From NCBI GenBank assembly GCA_012656075.1, contig JAAKBF010000354.1:372001-436000 (forward strand): 64,000 bases of DNA. Direction: 5' to 3'. This document shows, piece by piece, positions 10,497 to 21,647 of the stretch. The notes beneath the pieces were generated by a model. It searched no databases, was not told where the DNA came from, and was given only the letters and a program-made list of their open reading frames with translations. Position numbers and translations under genes: made by a program. Position 1 is the stretch's first letter. Each line of letters opens with the position of its first letter. Source of the DNA: Phytophthora hibernalis. Lineage: Eukaryota; Oomycota; Peronosporomycetes; Peronosporales; Peronosporaceae.

Positions 10497-11073
10497 TACT
10501 ATTAGTGAGTGAGAGGGATGCCAACTATGTAGTAAAATATACCGACAAAACCTTATCTTTATTTACGCATGGCATGGCTGTTATGGTGTGCTCATGTGGT
10601 ACTTGCAGCCTGTCTGACTGCTCCGTTTGCACAGTCCTCGTACACTCATTTGAGAAGACACAGCCCCCACAACAGCAACTATACAGCCAAACTTTTCACT
10701 ACTCTAACGAACGGTTAACATCAAAATCCTTCGTTTGGTATGGCCGGGTCTGGACGATCATGACCCGCCTCTCATGATAACAACTCGCACTGAACAAACC
10801 ATATTTGCTGTCACTTGACCGATGCCAATCCAAGTGCCTCCGAGGCCGGCATACTCAGTTTCATCTATCCTTACGCAGGATATGCTTACCCACCACAACG
10901 GCCAGCAACGCAACAACCAAACCTTCAAGCCTCAAAATGTATCTATCCGGATACGGAAGCCCAGGTTCCAAACAGTATACTCTTTCATGTGGCGCACCTC
11001 AACTTCCCTCTTCTTATCCCCCACTTTGTCTTTTACCTAGAACGAGAGCAAGCCAAAGAAGGCTTCCGCATTA
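10497..11073. other. spacer between effector and TAF4
   Basis: About 580 bases. Overlapping open frames at 10815-11080 run into the TAF4 start but show no motif and would conflict with its first exon. I see no gene here; the stretch probably holds the effector 3' end and the TAF4 promoter. Confidence 0.5.
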
Positions 11074-14000
11074 ATGAGCGCGCCCATCGACGACCTGCTG
11101 TACGGCGGAGACGACTCCGGGGACGACGACGAGCTGCCCCGTACGTGCTACTGCGTCTCCTCTGTCCACCCATACCTTTCCCGCCTCTAACTGACGTCTG
11201 TACGCCTCACCACGCAGCTTCCCGCTCCTTCAACGGTGTTCCGCTGTCTGCGGCGGCCGTGACGCCCCTGGGGTCTATTAGCGCCCGCAACCCTAGCGCC
11301 TCCGTGGTCAATCCCATCACGCCGTCGCCCATCCTCCCGCAGCCGCAGACGAAGCCTCCGACGCCCGGGAAGCAGACGCCCGGCTCGGGACAGCAAATGT
11401 TTCAGCAAATGTTCGCTCTACTGAAGCAGATGCTGCCTGTGGAGCAGTACGCGACGCTGCACTCGGAGATGCGGAAGGGCAACGGAGTGAGACCTTTTGA
11501 GCTTCTGAGGAGCAGTAGAAGACGAGATATGGCGAACTAACTGGGGATTTGTGTTGTAGAACGACATCAAGTCCATTGTGGACATTATCAAGCGCATTGC
11601 GGGCGACGCCATCTTCTCCAGTGTCATCCAGAAGATGGATTTGACCAGGACCTTCCCCACGACCAATGCAGCGGTGAGGCACCGCTCGCTACTTGAAATT
11701 TACACCATTTGGCTGACTTTTTGGTGGAGCATGTGGTGATTTTTAGGGAGCTTTTAGTGCGGTGAAGCCAGAACTTGGAGCTGTTGGGGTGCCTACCTCC
11801 ACGTCATCTGGAGGGATGGGGAGACCGCTTGCGGCGAGGACGGTGGGGAGTGCTACATCGCCTAAGCCAACGGCTATTGCACCCAACACGCGGCCGATTG
11901 CAGCTGCACCGCCTACGCTTGTGTCTGCGGCCCCGGTAGCGATGCCTGCGTCGATTGCACCAGCACTGCCAACGCCGATCCTGCCGCCGCCTGGAATTGT
12001 TAGCACATCGCCAGCGACGGTTGCGATGCCTGGAGTGAAATCGGAGCCACTGGCGGCCACTACCGCTACGACGACTAGTTCGTCGCCGAACGTATCCTCA
12101 GTTGTTGCTCAGTCGAGAAATGAGGCTCTGGAGAAGATCATGTTCGCGAAGAGGTTACTGTCTCATGCGGCCACGTGTTCGCTGACCCACGGTATGTGCC
12201 AGGTGAAAAAGTGCGATGACGTCCGCCGCGTATTCAAGCACAGTTTGTCGTGTGGAGGCACAAATGGATGCTCGCACTGCGAACAGTTGAAAGGACTGGT
12301 GAAATATCACGCGAAGGAATGCGCAATTGGGATTTCAGAACACTGCTCCATCCCGTTTTGCGATGGCTTGAGGCGTACGTACGCTCAGAACCAAGCATCC
12401 TTGGCAGCGAAGGCGAAAGCAGCTGGCAGAAAAATGGGTGGCATGGTCAGTGATGACGACGATGACAACACACCTCTTTCCTCCGCTGTGAACAAAGCAA
12501 AAAAACATGCGAAAGCGAAGTCTCCCAAGAGTGCTGCTGCTCCAAAGCGAAAAGGTTCTCTTTCCAGGACAAATAGCTCTTCATCCCCCGGTCCTTCGAT
12601 GGTATCGACCGTCACGACCCCATCAGCTTCCACATCTGTCGCGCCACAGAAGAATGTTACGGCCAACATGACACAGGAGTATGGCCGTCTGCTGCAGTTG
12701 ATTCTTCACGTGGAGAAGTGTACCACCAGTGCTTGTCCTGTTGGCGAAGAGTGTGTGGAGTCAAAGACTATCATGCAGCAGATGGGGTCACCGAACCCAC
12801 CGGTGAGTAGTTGTGTTGTTGTATGATACGTTTGTAGCTCTGATGAGTGCTCACGGTTATGATATAATCGTAGGCCCGCGCTAATACGTACAAGCAAGTG
12901 TATGGACACTACAAGACGTGCGTAGCGAAAAACAACACAGGCAATTGCCCCATGTGCAAGATTGGATTGCTGCCTATCCTGACAACGGCACCTACTCCAA
13001 TGCCATCCCCTCATTCTGTGAAGACATCAATCGCACCCTCTGCAAATACCACTACGGTGGGTTCGGCTGTGTCTTCGTCACCTTCTGGAGGGCTCAATAA
13101 ACGCGGAACCAGTGCCGTGTCGCCTACGCCGCGTTCTCCTTTGAAGAAGCCCCGCACTAATTCTACCAGCCGAGGCAAGTCGACAGCTGAAATGGCGGCT
13201 CTAAACACTGCTGCGTCGGACCTGGTTAGCCAAGAACTTGCTCAAGCAAGCGTTGCGGATATTCGGAGAGAGGCTGATGTGCTCACGCACACTAATATTG
13301 AGCTGGGCTCGGAGCGGCGAATCATGATGGAGGGAGTTCGGCGCGTGCGCATGGCGGAACAGTTACCATGCCAGAAAGAAGAGTGGGTGGAGAAAGACTT
13401 ATTTAATTCGGAGGCGCTACGTACCCAAATGCGCGAGGTTGGTCGACGATCAGGCGTTGAGCTGGGAGGCCATGCAAGCGAGGTGATGGCTTACGCTCTT
13501 CACGAGTACTTGAAACAAGCTATCGAGGAAATGGTGGAGGTTTCTAAGCAGCGGGGAGACTTACAAGCCAAGTCGCTTGAGGCATTGCAAAGGGCTCATA
13601 GGGTAGGAGCCAGAATGGATGGGCGGCCAGGTAGCCACATGGAGCTCACAGCGACGGACATTTTGCGCGTGAGTTGCGAAGACTCTTTCACGAAGTTACG
13701 ACAGGAAAGATCTATCGCTGCGCTCTCAGTTGTTGGAAGATGCTAGGCGCGAAGAACAGATCGAGAAGGAGCGCGCTAAGAAGCGCAAGAAGGTCGACCG
13801 CAGCAAGTTGAACCAAGATGAGCGGGACGAGGCGGAGATGGACGTCGAGGAGTTGGCGGTAAAGGACTTAAAGGAGCGGCTGTTGCAACAGGACAAGGAA
13901 GGCGTGCTGAAAGTGGATGGCCGCGTGAACGAAAGCATTTCATCGAAGTTCGCCCCGCGCGACATCGATAACCAAGTCACCATGGAGGATGCCAACTACT

Positions 14001-14086
14001 GGCTGCTCAGCCAAAAGCCGTACGTTCGCCCGAAGATGTTCGTACGTGCCGAGGCCGCGCGGATCGTAACGAAGTCGTTCCTCTGA
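11074..14086 (+). CDS. TAF4: TFIID subunit 4 (TAF4) with RST domain and two TAZ-type zinc fingers
   Basis: Five exons (11074-11140, 11218-11486, 11560-11673, 11747-12802, 12874-14086) with GT-AG introns. One extra base near 13705 shifts the frame; without it the coding length is 2,718 bases (905 residues). In order: an acidic start; an RST-like domain (about residues 95-150, MFALLKQMLPVEQY to GDAIFSSVIQKMD) as in plant TAF4; a Pro/Ala-rich linker; a TAZ-type finger with repeated HxxxC...C pairs (LLSHAATCSLTHGMC to HCSIPFCDGLRR); a basic Ser-rich linker; a second TAZ-like finger split by intron 4 (HVEKCTTSACPVGEEC, YGHYKTCVAKN); and the C-terminal TAF4 histone-fold region (LFNSEALRTQMREVG to VTMEDANYWLLSQKPY). 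The ends are standard TAF4; the TAZ fingers are normally found in CBP/p300 coactivators. It should act in the nucleus in TFIID. Confidence 0.85.
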
Positions 14087-14213
14087 GCAACGAACGACCT
14101 CAGCCTGCTACGAAGCACGTACATTCACGTCGCCGGCAGACAAGCAGAGAGAAAGGCAATAAATTAAAAAGCACCCTGCTGGCACTTGGCAGCGGATGGT
14201 CTTTGATTGCTGG

Positions 14214-14872
14214 CTATTCGAAGCGCGAGTGGATCCGCACCTCGCCCTTCTTCGCAGCCTCTGGGATGTTGGCGGTGCGGAAAGCGTACACATCAGACTC
14301 GATCATCGAAGCACCTAAAGAATAAGCAGCACACCATTTTGAGGGAAAAATTGATTAGCAAAATGCATCTAGTTCCACCGATTCTTGCACTTATACCTGG
14401 TATGACAGAGGAGTCAGCGACATAGATGTTGATGTCCTGGCCATCGTTGCGTATCTCCACAAAGTGTGTGCGTTGCTTGACGCCCTTAGATTTGAGTCTG
14501 GGCGAGGACGGCTGCAGTTTTCCGGATGGGGTCATGGCCATATCCACGCCTTTGTAGAGCCCCTCACCCGTCTCCACTGCAATGTGGTAGGCGTGCCACG
14601 GACACTTAATAGTCGTCTTGCCGCCCATTTCTTCAATGTCTCCATTCACCAAAGGACCGCCGTGATCTGACAATGAAAGTGCTTAGTACAGCATCACCAC
14701 CAGAACGCGGTAGAAACGCACGGTAGCAGGCTTGGTCCATGCAGAAAACTTGTCCTCGGATGTTGAGCAGCATGACGCTGCGATGGGAACTCGGCAACTC
14801 CATACATCGCTTGGACCCGGATGGCAGCTCCGAAAGCGTGCACACAAACTCGTACGTCAGCAAATCCGCCAT
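14214..14872 (-). CDS. Rieske [2Fe-2S] domain protein
   Basis: Three exons on the minus strand (14872-14722, 14666-14397, 14314-14214), 522 bases, 173 residues, in frame throughout. The first splice creates the cluster-binding box C-Y-H-H-G-G-P-L (of the expected C-x-H type), and the second box is CPWHAYH. Together they bind a 2Fe-2S cluster, as in the soluble Rieske ferredoxin-like RFESD family. After the domain come a basic linker and a short C-terminal exon that reads ESDVYAFRTANIPEA. It is probably an electron carrier; no fused oxygenase domain is seen. It converges on TAF4, whose stop lies about 130 bases away. Confidence 0.85.
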
Positions 14873-14942
14873 TATTAATACCAGCCCCTCGTTTTGCTAA
14901 TGGACCTAGAAGTAATTAGAAGGAGACTTACTGTACGTAAGT

Positions 14943-15170
14943 TTACGCCCAGTACGTGGTTGAAGGTATTCTACCTGTACCGGTACCTTTAGTGTGGAAG
15001 CTCTTTGCTGGAGCTGCTTCAAGCTTGGACAATACACTGACTAGCACGGACGCGGCCACTAGCGACAACACCCATACTAGGTAGCCTGCTCTGTCGATGA
15101 TACTTCCCATCATAGCACCTGACAGTCCTGTTGAGAAGTAGCCGACTGCAGTCGTTCGCGTCCAAAGCAC
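14943..15170 (-). pseudogene. relic of an SLC37/GlpT-like transporter (C-terminal fragment)
   Basis: Reads TAVGYFSTGLSGAMMGS and WVLSLVAASVLVSVLSKL, matching TAVGYFSTGLSGAFMGN and WAISLMVASVLAGVF of the complete transporter 1 kb away on the same strand. Only the last two membrane segments survive; the rest of a duplicate appears lost or unrecognisable. It is followed by a TACCGGTA octamer at 14978-14985. This is a tandem-duplication remnant, not an assembly indel case. Confidence 0.7.
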
Positions 15171-15823
15171 AGCAGGTTAAGCGCTCGAACAGGCTTACCG
15201 CAGGGACTGCGTCAATCGAAGCGCTCATCAAGCGGTGGTAGCGGTTGACCCGACGGTCGAATTCAGCAGTGAAGTGCTTCGAGAATGCATTCAACGGGTT
15301 GGCGTTGCGGCTTTGGTACAGACTCTTCTGGTGCGCACGGTATCGCAACACACAAAGCACGTCGGCGTCAATCAAAGATACGCAGTCGGCGCTGGCCAAT
15401 AGTCACGCCTGGTCACCACCGCAACGGAGGAATTACATACATCAGTGCTGCTGCCATTCCCATTACATGTAGCAGCGTAGCGCGAGCTGTGCAGGTGCTT
15501 CACAAAAGCACGAACGACATCAGATCCGGAATACCGCCCGTGGCAAGGTTGTTTTTCTGCACCGTTTTCCTGCACGAAGGCCGGAACACGCGGGCGCCAA
15601 AGGTAAATTGGTGACTTAGCATCTCCGCCTGCCAGCATGTCGTTCACACCAATCCCCAGGCTCACACACCGGTTGGTCGAAGTTGAAGTTTTCATTGTGG
15701 AATTTCGGTTTTTGAAACAGAACCACAAAGGTTGCAGTGCTGCGTTATAGTGCCTCATTTGTGTTGCTAGCGTTGGTCAGCGACTTTAAATGGTTGTCGA
15801 ATTATGTTGCCTGAATATTCCAG
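15171..15823. other. spacer, possible decayed duplicate sequence
   Basis: About 650 bases with overlapping frames on both strands and no recognisable motif. It may include decayed parts of the duplicated transporter, but I could not align it by eye. Confidence 0.35.
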
Positions 15824-17630
15824 TTAAAACGGCGCTGCTTCGCCGTGCTGAAGTAAGAAAGACTTGCGGCGTGAAGGCATGGGCGACACAATGAAGTCGC
15901 CGTTGAGCTGAACGATTGAAGCGCGACGGCTGCCTGCACTCACGAGCGAAAGCGGTGCCATCTCTTCACACTCCCCTGGCAGTGGTGTGCCTGCCGCTTG
16001 CTCTTTCGACATCATCATGCCTCCTTCCGAGAAGTACGACCCGAGCATCGTGAAGACACCCGCCAGCACAGACGCTACCATCAGAGAAATCGCCCACACA
16101 CCGTAGCCTCCATTGCCAACAACGTTGCCCATGAAAGCACCAGACAATCCCGTCGAGAAGTAGCCCACTGCTGTCATCACGCCTGCAGCACCAGCAGCGA
16201 TGTCCTGCGATAGATCTGACGGTACCGTATAGCTTAGCAGCGTGTAATTTCCCAGCAGGAACACACTGGACAGGAAAATGAGAGCACCCAGAACCACCAC
16301 ACTACAAGTCGCGCTCACGAGATAAATCACACCGAGGACGACAGCTTGCATCAGCGAGAAGATGAAAATGGGCATGACTCGGTCCGAGTGGAAGATCACG
16401 TCGCTCAGCCAGCCGCACAGAATACCACCAACGAAACCCCCATTGTCCAAGCACCGCCGATGATCGCCGTGTCACTTGATGTAAGTGGGCTCTCGCGAAC
16501 AGCATCGAAGAAGGAGAGGAACCAATTCAGAAATCCATCGCGAGCCCAGCAGAGGAAGAAGACAGCGCCGAGATACCCGAGGAAGGTGTAGTTACGCAGA
16601 AGCTGTTGCATTTGCTGCTTGGGTGTCAGAGAAAACTCGTTTTCCTCCTCATCCGATACTCTCTGCGTAGGCTGCACCTCACCAAAAATTTTTGTGTGTC
16701 AGCAGGGGAATTTTTCACGTAGCAGGAAATGACGAGCGCCATCACGAACAGCACAGCGCCTGGGATCGCAAATACGTAGGCCCAGCCGAGCGCATCAATA
16801 ATACTGCTCCCAGTGCCCAGTGACAAATAGTACCCACTCGTGAGCATGATGTTGAAGACGCCGGCGAAGATCCCGCGTTCGCTTGGTGCATACCACGCCG
16901 CGTTGATCTTGACGACGGCACTGGTCCCAAAGCCTTGTACTAACACATTTGACGCGTACAGCACGACGAAAAGCGCCTGCTCCACGGCAAAAGGCACGTT
17001 GCAGAGGAAGAGCACACCCAGTGACAGATTACACAGTGCCGCCCCCAGACACGCGACGAGCATGCCGCTCTTGCCGCCTATGATGTCCGTCATCTGCCCC
17101 GTAAAGGGCCCAGTAATGGCATAGGCCCACGACCCAGCAGAGAGAACCCTGACATAAAGGTGCATTGTCAGGGTATCAACCAGTATTGCAGAGTAGCAAC
17201 TGTAGCGTACCAGCCCATGTAGGCAGATGAGAAGCCGAGCGTGTCACGGACAGCCGAGACGTTGCCGGCAGCCACATTGTATCTGGCCATGTAGAAGGCG
17301 GCGTAGGCGACGCCCATGGGGAACCAGTTCTGCAGTCGACGCCATCTTCGTACATAAGAGTCAATGATTGTCTGGTGGATGCGTCTACAGTCGTTGTTGA
17401 CCTACCGGTAGCCACGTGAATGCAGCGCTCGTCCTTCGGGACTCAACTCCACGTCGTAGAAGGCGCCGCAGACGACAAACACGAGGATCAGCAGCGAGAT
17501 GACCGTCTCCACATTCATGACGCACGAAATGCTTGGCTCTAACTGCTCGAGGAAAATCGGGAGACTGAGCGTGTCCCTCCGGTGTCACTGAAGCGGGACA
17601 AGTGGTTGCGTCGAGCTGCGTCAGGCGCAT
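15824..17630 (-). CDS. SLC37/GlpT-like major facilitator (sugar-phosphate or glycerol-phosphate antiporter)
   Basis: A minus-strand transporter reconstructed over several frames: N-terminus MRLTQLDATTCPAS at 17630, then ISLLILVFVVCGAFYDVELSPEG, NWFPMGVAYAAFYMARYNV (a hallmark of the GlpT/SLC37 group), WAYAITGPFTGQMTDIIGGK (MFS motif A), GTSAVVKINAAWY, SERGIFAGVFNIM, and a C-terminal half with WARDGFLNWFLSFFD and GGILCGWLSDVIF. About 12 membrane segments are expected. A GT-AG intron lies near 17145-17210; another near 17340-17410 does not join in phase. One-base breaks occur near 17600, 16688 (an A/T run) and 16438 (a C run). The substrate is probably an organophosphate exchanged for phosphate, by family analogy. 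Confidence 0.75.
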
Positions 17631-17994
17631 TCACCGAGTACCCTGTCCATTATGTGGACTGCTTGTCCAAGTTAAATTACCGGTAGCTGCAAATATATAA
17701 ACCGTTAATTTCTTCAATTTTTACCGCTTTTCAGTCGGAATGTCGCAGTTTCTTCGCCACCTACGTAGTTCCGGTACCCAGCAGCATGCTGACAATCACC
17801 ACGCACTGCTCCAGCCGCGTAGAAGCCCAACCAGCGCATGAGGCTGACCACCGCCAACCTACATCCTGCTCTTCATTTCCCTTGACCATCACTCTTGCTC
17901 ACTTCGTTTCAGTAGTCCGATTCATGTCGCATATTCTTTTGGAAATCGCCGAGTCGGACCGTCACTTTCGTTCTTTCCGCAACGAGAGCAGAAC

Positions 17995-18387
17995 TCACCC
18001 GGCAGCCAAGAGAGGTGTCTGTCGGCGCTCTCTGCTCGCACCGACGCGACTATAGCGGCCCCAGAGTCTGGGCCAGACCGCACGCAGCAGATTCTCCGTC
18101 GCCTGGTGTACGCGCCCGTGTCGAATCCACGCGATATGGATGAGAAATGCCTGCGCAACTTCGGCTGCACGTGAAGCGTGTGCGCGGGCTTCGACGTGGC
18201 ATCGCTCGTGACGCCGAGCCTTCTGAGTGGCAGCAGCCACGTCTTCGTCCTCGTACTGGATGTCGGAAGAAATGGACTTGAGGATGCTCATGAGAAATGC
18301 CACGTCGAAGCCCGCGCACACGCTGCACGTGCAGCTGGAGCTGCGCAGGCATTTTTCATCCATATCGCGTGGAATTGACTTTGACAC
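17995..18387 (-). CDS. unrecognised open frame overlapping an inverted repeat
   Basis: A 130-codon frame reading MSILKSISSDIQYEDEDV and ARAHASRAAEVAQAFLI, with a possible splice donor after LLAAG near 17995. Its middle lies in the left arm of a long inverted repeat whose right arm encodes similar residues on the other strand. No domain is recognised. It may be a gene fragment caught in a local inverted duplication, or a repeat-derived frame. Confidence 0.25.
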   Translation of the reverse strand: MSKSIPRDMDEKCLRSSSCTCSVCAGFDVAFLMSILKSISSDIQYEDEDVAAATQKARRHERCHVEARAHASRAAEVAQAFLIHIAWIRHGRVHQATENLLRAVWPRLWGRYSRVGASRERRQTPLLAAG

Positions 18388-18437
18388 GGGCGCGTACTGT
18401 ACCCCAGACGACGGAGAATCTGCTGCGTGTGGTCTGA
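18070..18437. repeat. long inverted repeat abutting a transposon end
   Basis: The left arm, about 18070-18215, and the right arm, about 18295-18435, are reverse complements with high but imperfect identity (for example CGATGCCACGTCGAAGCC against its counterpart near 18297). The spacer is about 80 bases. The right arm ends within a few bases of the terminal inverted repeat of the first Harbinger-like element at 18436. Confidence 0.75.
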
Positions 18438-18584
18438 GGGCCGTTCTTAGCCGGGATCGCGACCCGAAAGTCGAGCGCTGATTGGTCGGTTAGTTCCCGA
18501 TTATTTCCGAAAACGTAACCCTTGCGACCCGAGTCTCAGATCGTGCCCCGAGATGGATCGCCAGATCGCAGGGGTTCTGCAGAG

Positions 18585-19810
18585 ATGAATTTGCCGCAGT
18601 TTATGGAGTGCTCACAAGACAACAGCTTGCTGCGGCGACGGCGGCTTCGTCTCCGTCTGCTAGTCCTTGTTGCTGCGCTGATCCCTGACGAGCGATACGG
18701 GTGCATCGAGCGTTGTCGCTTGTATTGGGACGTGCATAAGCAGACATTGCTGTTGGAGGCCAGTTCCAGCGTTGCTACCGCATGAAGGTCGAGTCTTTCG
18801 AGCTTCTGTTGTCATTTATCAGGCCGGTGCTGGTGCGGGACGAGCAACAGTCGCGTCGTCGGACAGGGACTGATCCAATATCCCCAGAAAACATGTTGCA
18901 GATGACGATTTCTTGGCTCGCAGGAAATGGTTATCAAGTAACACGCTGTCTCGCTGGAACGTCTGTCCACACTATCTACCAGGTGATTCATGAAGTGATG
19001 GACGCCATTGGCAAGTGTCCAGAGCTGAGGATCCATGCCCCGACAGAGTCCGAGCCGCGAATGCTTGAGCTGGCCGACAGATTTGCAGAGATAAGCAAGG
19101 ATAATATTTTGACTGGATGCGTGGGCTGTATTGATGGGTGGTTGTGTGAAATTCGCGCTCCAAGCGCGAAGGAGGTACCCGATATCACCTCTTTTTCCTC
19201 GGGTCACTACCAAAGGTATGGTGGGAACGTCCAAGCGATTTGTGACTCGTTGTCGCGTTTCACGGGTTATTGCTTTGACTCACCTGGGAAAGTGGGGGAC
19301 TCTATTGCTTTCAAGAAGTCGAAGCTAAGCGCAGAAATCATGAAGCTCCCACCGGGGTTTTACATCATTGGAGATAACGCGTATCCTCTCTCAGACTCAT
19401 TGCTGGTGCCGTTCAATAAACTCGAGCTCAAGAGCAAGGCACAGTCGGACTACAATTTTTATTTAAGTCAGCTACGCATTCGGATCGAAATGGCGTTCGG
19501 TTTGTTGGTAAATAAGTGGCAAATCTTTAAGCGGCCGCTCGTTGTTGACTTCGTGAACGTAAATAAGGTGATCAAGACGTGCATGAAGCTGCATAATTTT
19601 TGTATTGACGAACGCGTCAAGAACCAGAACGCAGCTACGTACCAACATGCAGTTACTACTGAGTACCACAGCTTACAAGAAAGCTGGTACAGACCCACTG
19701 ACAACACCGAGCCGGACATCTTACCTCGCGACGCGTGTGGGCGAATCCTTCGTGATGTCGTCGTGAATCACATTCAAAACTTCAACCTTCGTCGTCCAAG
19801 CGCCCGCTAG
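18585..19810 (+). CDS. PIF/Harbinger-like DDE transposase (HARBI1 nuclease family)
   Basis: From the ATG at 18585 the gene reads 408 residues once one base is restored near 18753, where LLLEG joins QFQRCYRM; the intact frame from 18782 carries the catalytic core. Counting from MKVESF, the DDE residues are Asp118 (GCIDGW), Asp198 (YIIGDNAYPLSD) and Glu236 (LRIRIEMAFGLL), followed by NKWQIFKRPL and a KTCMKLHNFCI motif that is standard for DDE_Tnp_4 proteins. The N-terminal part, rich in Arg and Leu, precedes a helix-turn-helix-like stretch (MLQMTISWLAGNGYQ). All catalytic residues are kept, so this copy may be active or recently so. Confidence 0.88.
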
Positions 19811-19818
19811 AAGCGCAG

Positions 19819-21007
19819 CTACTGGACTCCGTGCACGATGTCGCACTCGAGTTGACTTATCTGGAGTTCCAGCGTCTGCTTCTTTGCCTCTTGCCTCGCA
19901 AGGCATTCCCCGATTTCTGAAGCATCAAGTCCCTGCTGGATGTATTCCGCACGCTTTACCAAGAGCTGCTGGTTGACAGTGCTATTACGATCGAGCATGG
20001 AATATAACGCAGTCAGTTTCTGCGCCGCACGCTGTTCTTGAATAAACAGCTTCTGCTCATTCCACGTTTCCTTCTGCATAGCTGCTGTCTCTTCATTGGT
20101 CTCCGTTTCGAGCAGCTCACTCACACGCTCAATAATATCCGCTGACTGGGAGATTTTTGACGCTTTCGGTTCACACGCTGGTTCGTTGCCTCCCGTCCTT
20201 CCTTGGTTGAATCATCCTCGTCGTCAGGGTAGAGATTCGCCGAGCAAAATTCTCGTCCACCCTGCCGATGGTCACACCAGCGATCCAAGTAGTAAACGTC
20301 CGCACGCCCATCACAGAAGTCCCAAAATCGTTGCTCCCTTCCCCGGACACCTTTGACTTCGCTTCTGCAGCGGCAAAGTTTCTGCTGACCTCTCTCAACA
20401 TCCTCTTGAGCTTTGCCGCCGAGTGTGTCATCGCAAATGACGCGTCGACACCTTCAAACATGGTATCGGGTGAGATCAACGTGTTGAACTCACTGGTGTC
20501 AGCACCAAATGCTGCAGCTGGGTCCGACCAGAATGTGGAGCCGCCTTGATCAATCTCTGCGCGAGAAAGTTGATGCCCCGTGGCAAGAAATGCATCGTAG
20601 AACCGATCCGAGAACAGGACATTTAGCAACCTGAACATGCAGCCCTTGATGCGCTTGGCATCCTCCTCGCACTCGCCCTTCTTCGCTCGCTTGCGCTGGC
20701 GCTGCAGTAAGGTTTCGACCCCACCCATGTTTGTGTCCCATGCTGTGAGGATCTCGACGCGGTCGTCCTTCTTCGTGTTCTTGACAACGTTCAACTTGCG
20801 GGCTGTGCACTCCAACTTGAGCTGGTCTAGGTTCCACTTGTCGTAGCTTTCAGATATCGGTGGGCGAACAGGTCGCTTGAGCGTCGTTAGGTCTATCGTC
20901 ACCGTCCATTTCGAGCTCACCGCAGCGGCAGTGGCAGAAGAAGCAGCGACAGCAGAAGCCGCGGCGGCGGTAGCAGCTGAATCTGCAGTGGTGGAGGTTC
21001 GCGCCAT
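19819..21007 (-). CDS. Harbinger accessory protein with SAP-like motif and coiled coil
   Basis: Second gene of the element. From the ATG at 21007 and with two bases restored (near 20315 in a T run, near 20155 in an A run) it encodes 396 residues. Order: an Ala-rich start, a SAP-like segment (WNLDQLKLECTARKLNV...KKDDRVEIL), a basic KRAKK patch, a conserved block (GCMFRLLNVLFSDRFYDAFL, ATGHQLSRAEID), a Trp/Cys block (FWDFCDGR, YYLDRWC, REFC) and a C-terminal coiled coil (EQKLFIQEQRAAQKL). Harbinger elements normally pair the transposase with a Myb-like DNA-binding partner; here a SAP-like protein seems to fill that role (inference). An ATG at 21121 is also in frame but lies in the terminal repeat. 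Confidence 0.75.
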
Positions 21008-21647
21008 GTTTCCTTTTGCTAGATACGGAAACTTGATGCGGAAACTGCTGTCGGATCGCAATCCGGTCAAGAATGGCAGGGTCGCAGGCATGTAGCCATT
21101 TGTCATCATAACCTTAGCCATTCGGGTCGCGATCCCGGTTAAGAACGACCCTCAGGGTGAGGCTGCTAGAACAGACCTCCTTAAAATAGGCAAATGCCGG
21201 AATGTGTTGAATTAGGCATTTTCAATATCTTTGTTCCGGCACGGTGCTATTACATCAAATATTATTAGTACACTGTGTACGGTAATTAGTCTCACCTCCA
21301 ATGTTGCACAGAAAGTGCAAAATTTGAACTTTGACAGGTTGCACTGCAGTCAATATTTATCCAATCAAAACGACAGACACCTGAAATAGACGAATCTCAT
21401 TGAGCCAAATTCGATGGTTACACGAGTTTTTCACCAAACAGACTGCATAAGCGTTAACCTAACCCTCAAATCCACTAAGACCAAGGGCCGTTCCGAACCG
21501 GGATCGCGATCCGAAACTCGGACTGTGATTGGTCAATGCCTCTCCTCTTATTTCCGAATGGGTAACCAGGTGTACCCCCACGCGACTCGAAGCTGGGATC
21601 GCGCGCTGGGCGGGATCGCCAGATTGCACAACTTGATTTAAAACAGG

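Larger units (their letters stand above)
18436..21153. mobile_element. PIF/Harbinger-like DNA transposon, copy 1
   Basis: Bounded by 33-base terminal inverted repeats, 18436-18468 and 21121-21153, which match at 31 of 33 positions (start GAGGGCCGTTCTTAGCCGGG on the left). Inside are a plus-strand DDE transposase and a convergent minus-strand accessory gene, the two-gene plan of PIF/Harbinger elements. The expected three-base target duplication is not evident, so the exact ends may lie a few bases away. Confidence 0.85.

Noticed and set aside
13676..13711. 36-base GT-AG intron in TAF4 near the frame change
   Set aside because: Too short, and it would not restore the frame; a single extra base explains the break and gives a length divisible by three.
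18227..18481. Plus-strand frame starting with a mitochondrial-leader-like sequence
   Set aside because: It lies in the right arm of a long inverted repeat and runs into a transposon terminus; the similarity to the left arm explains it.
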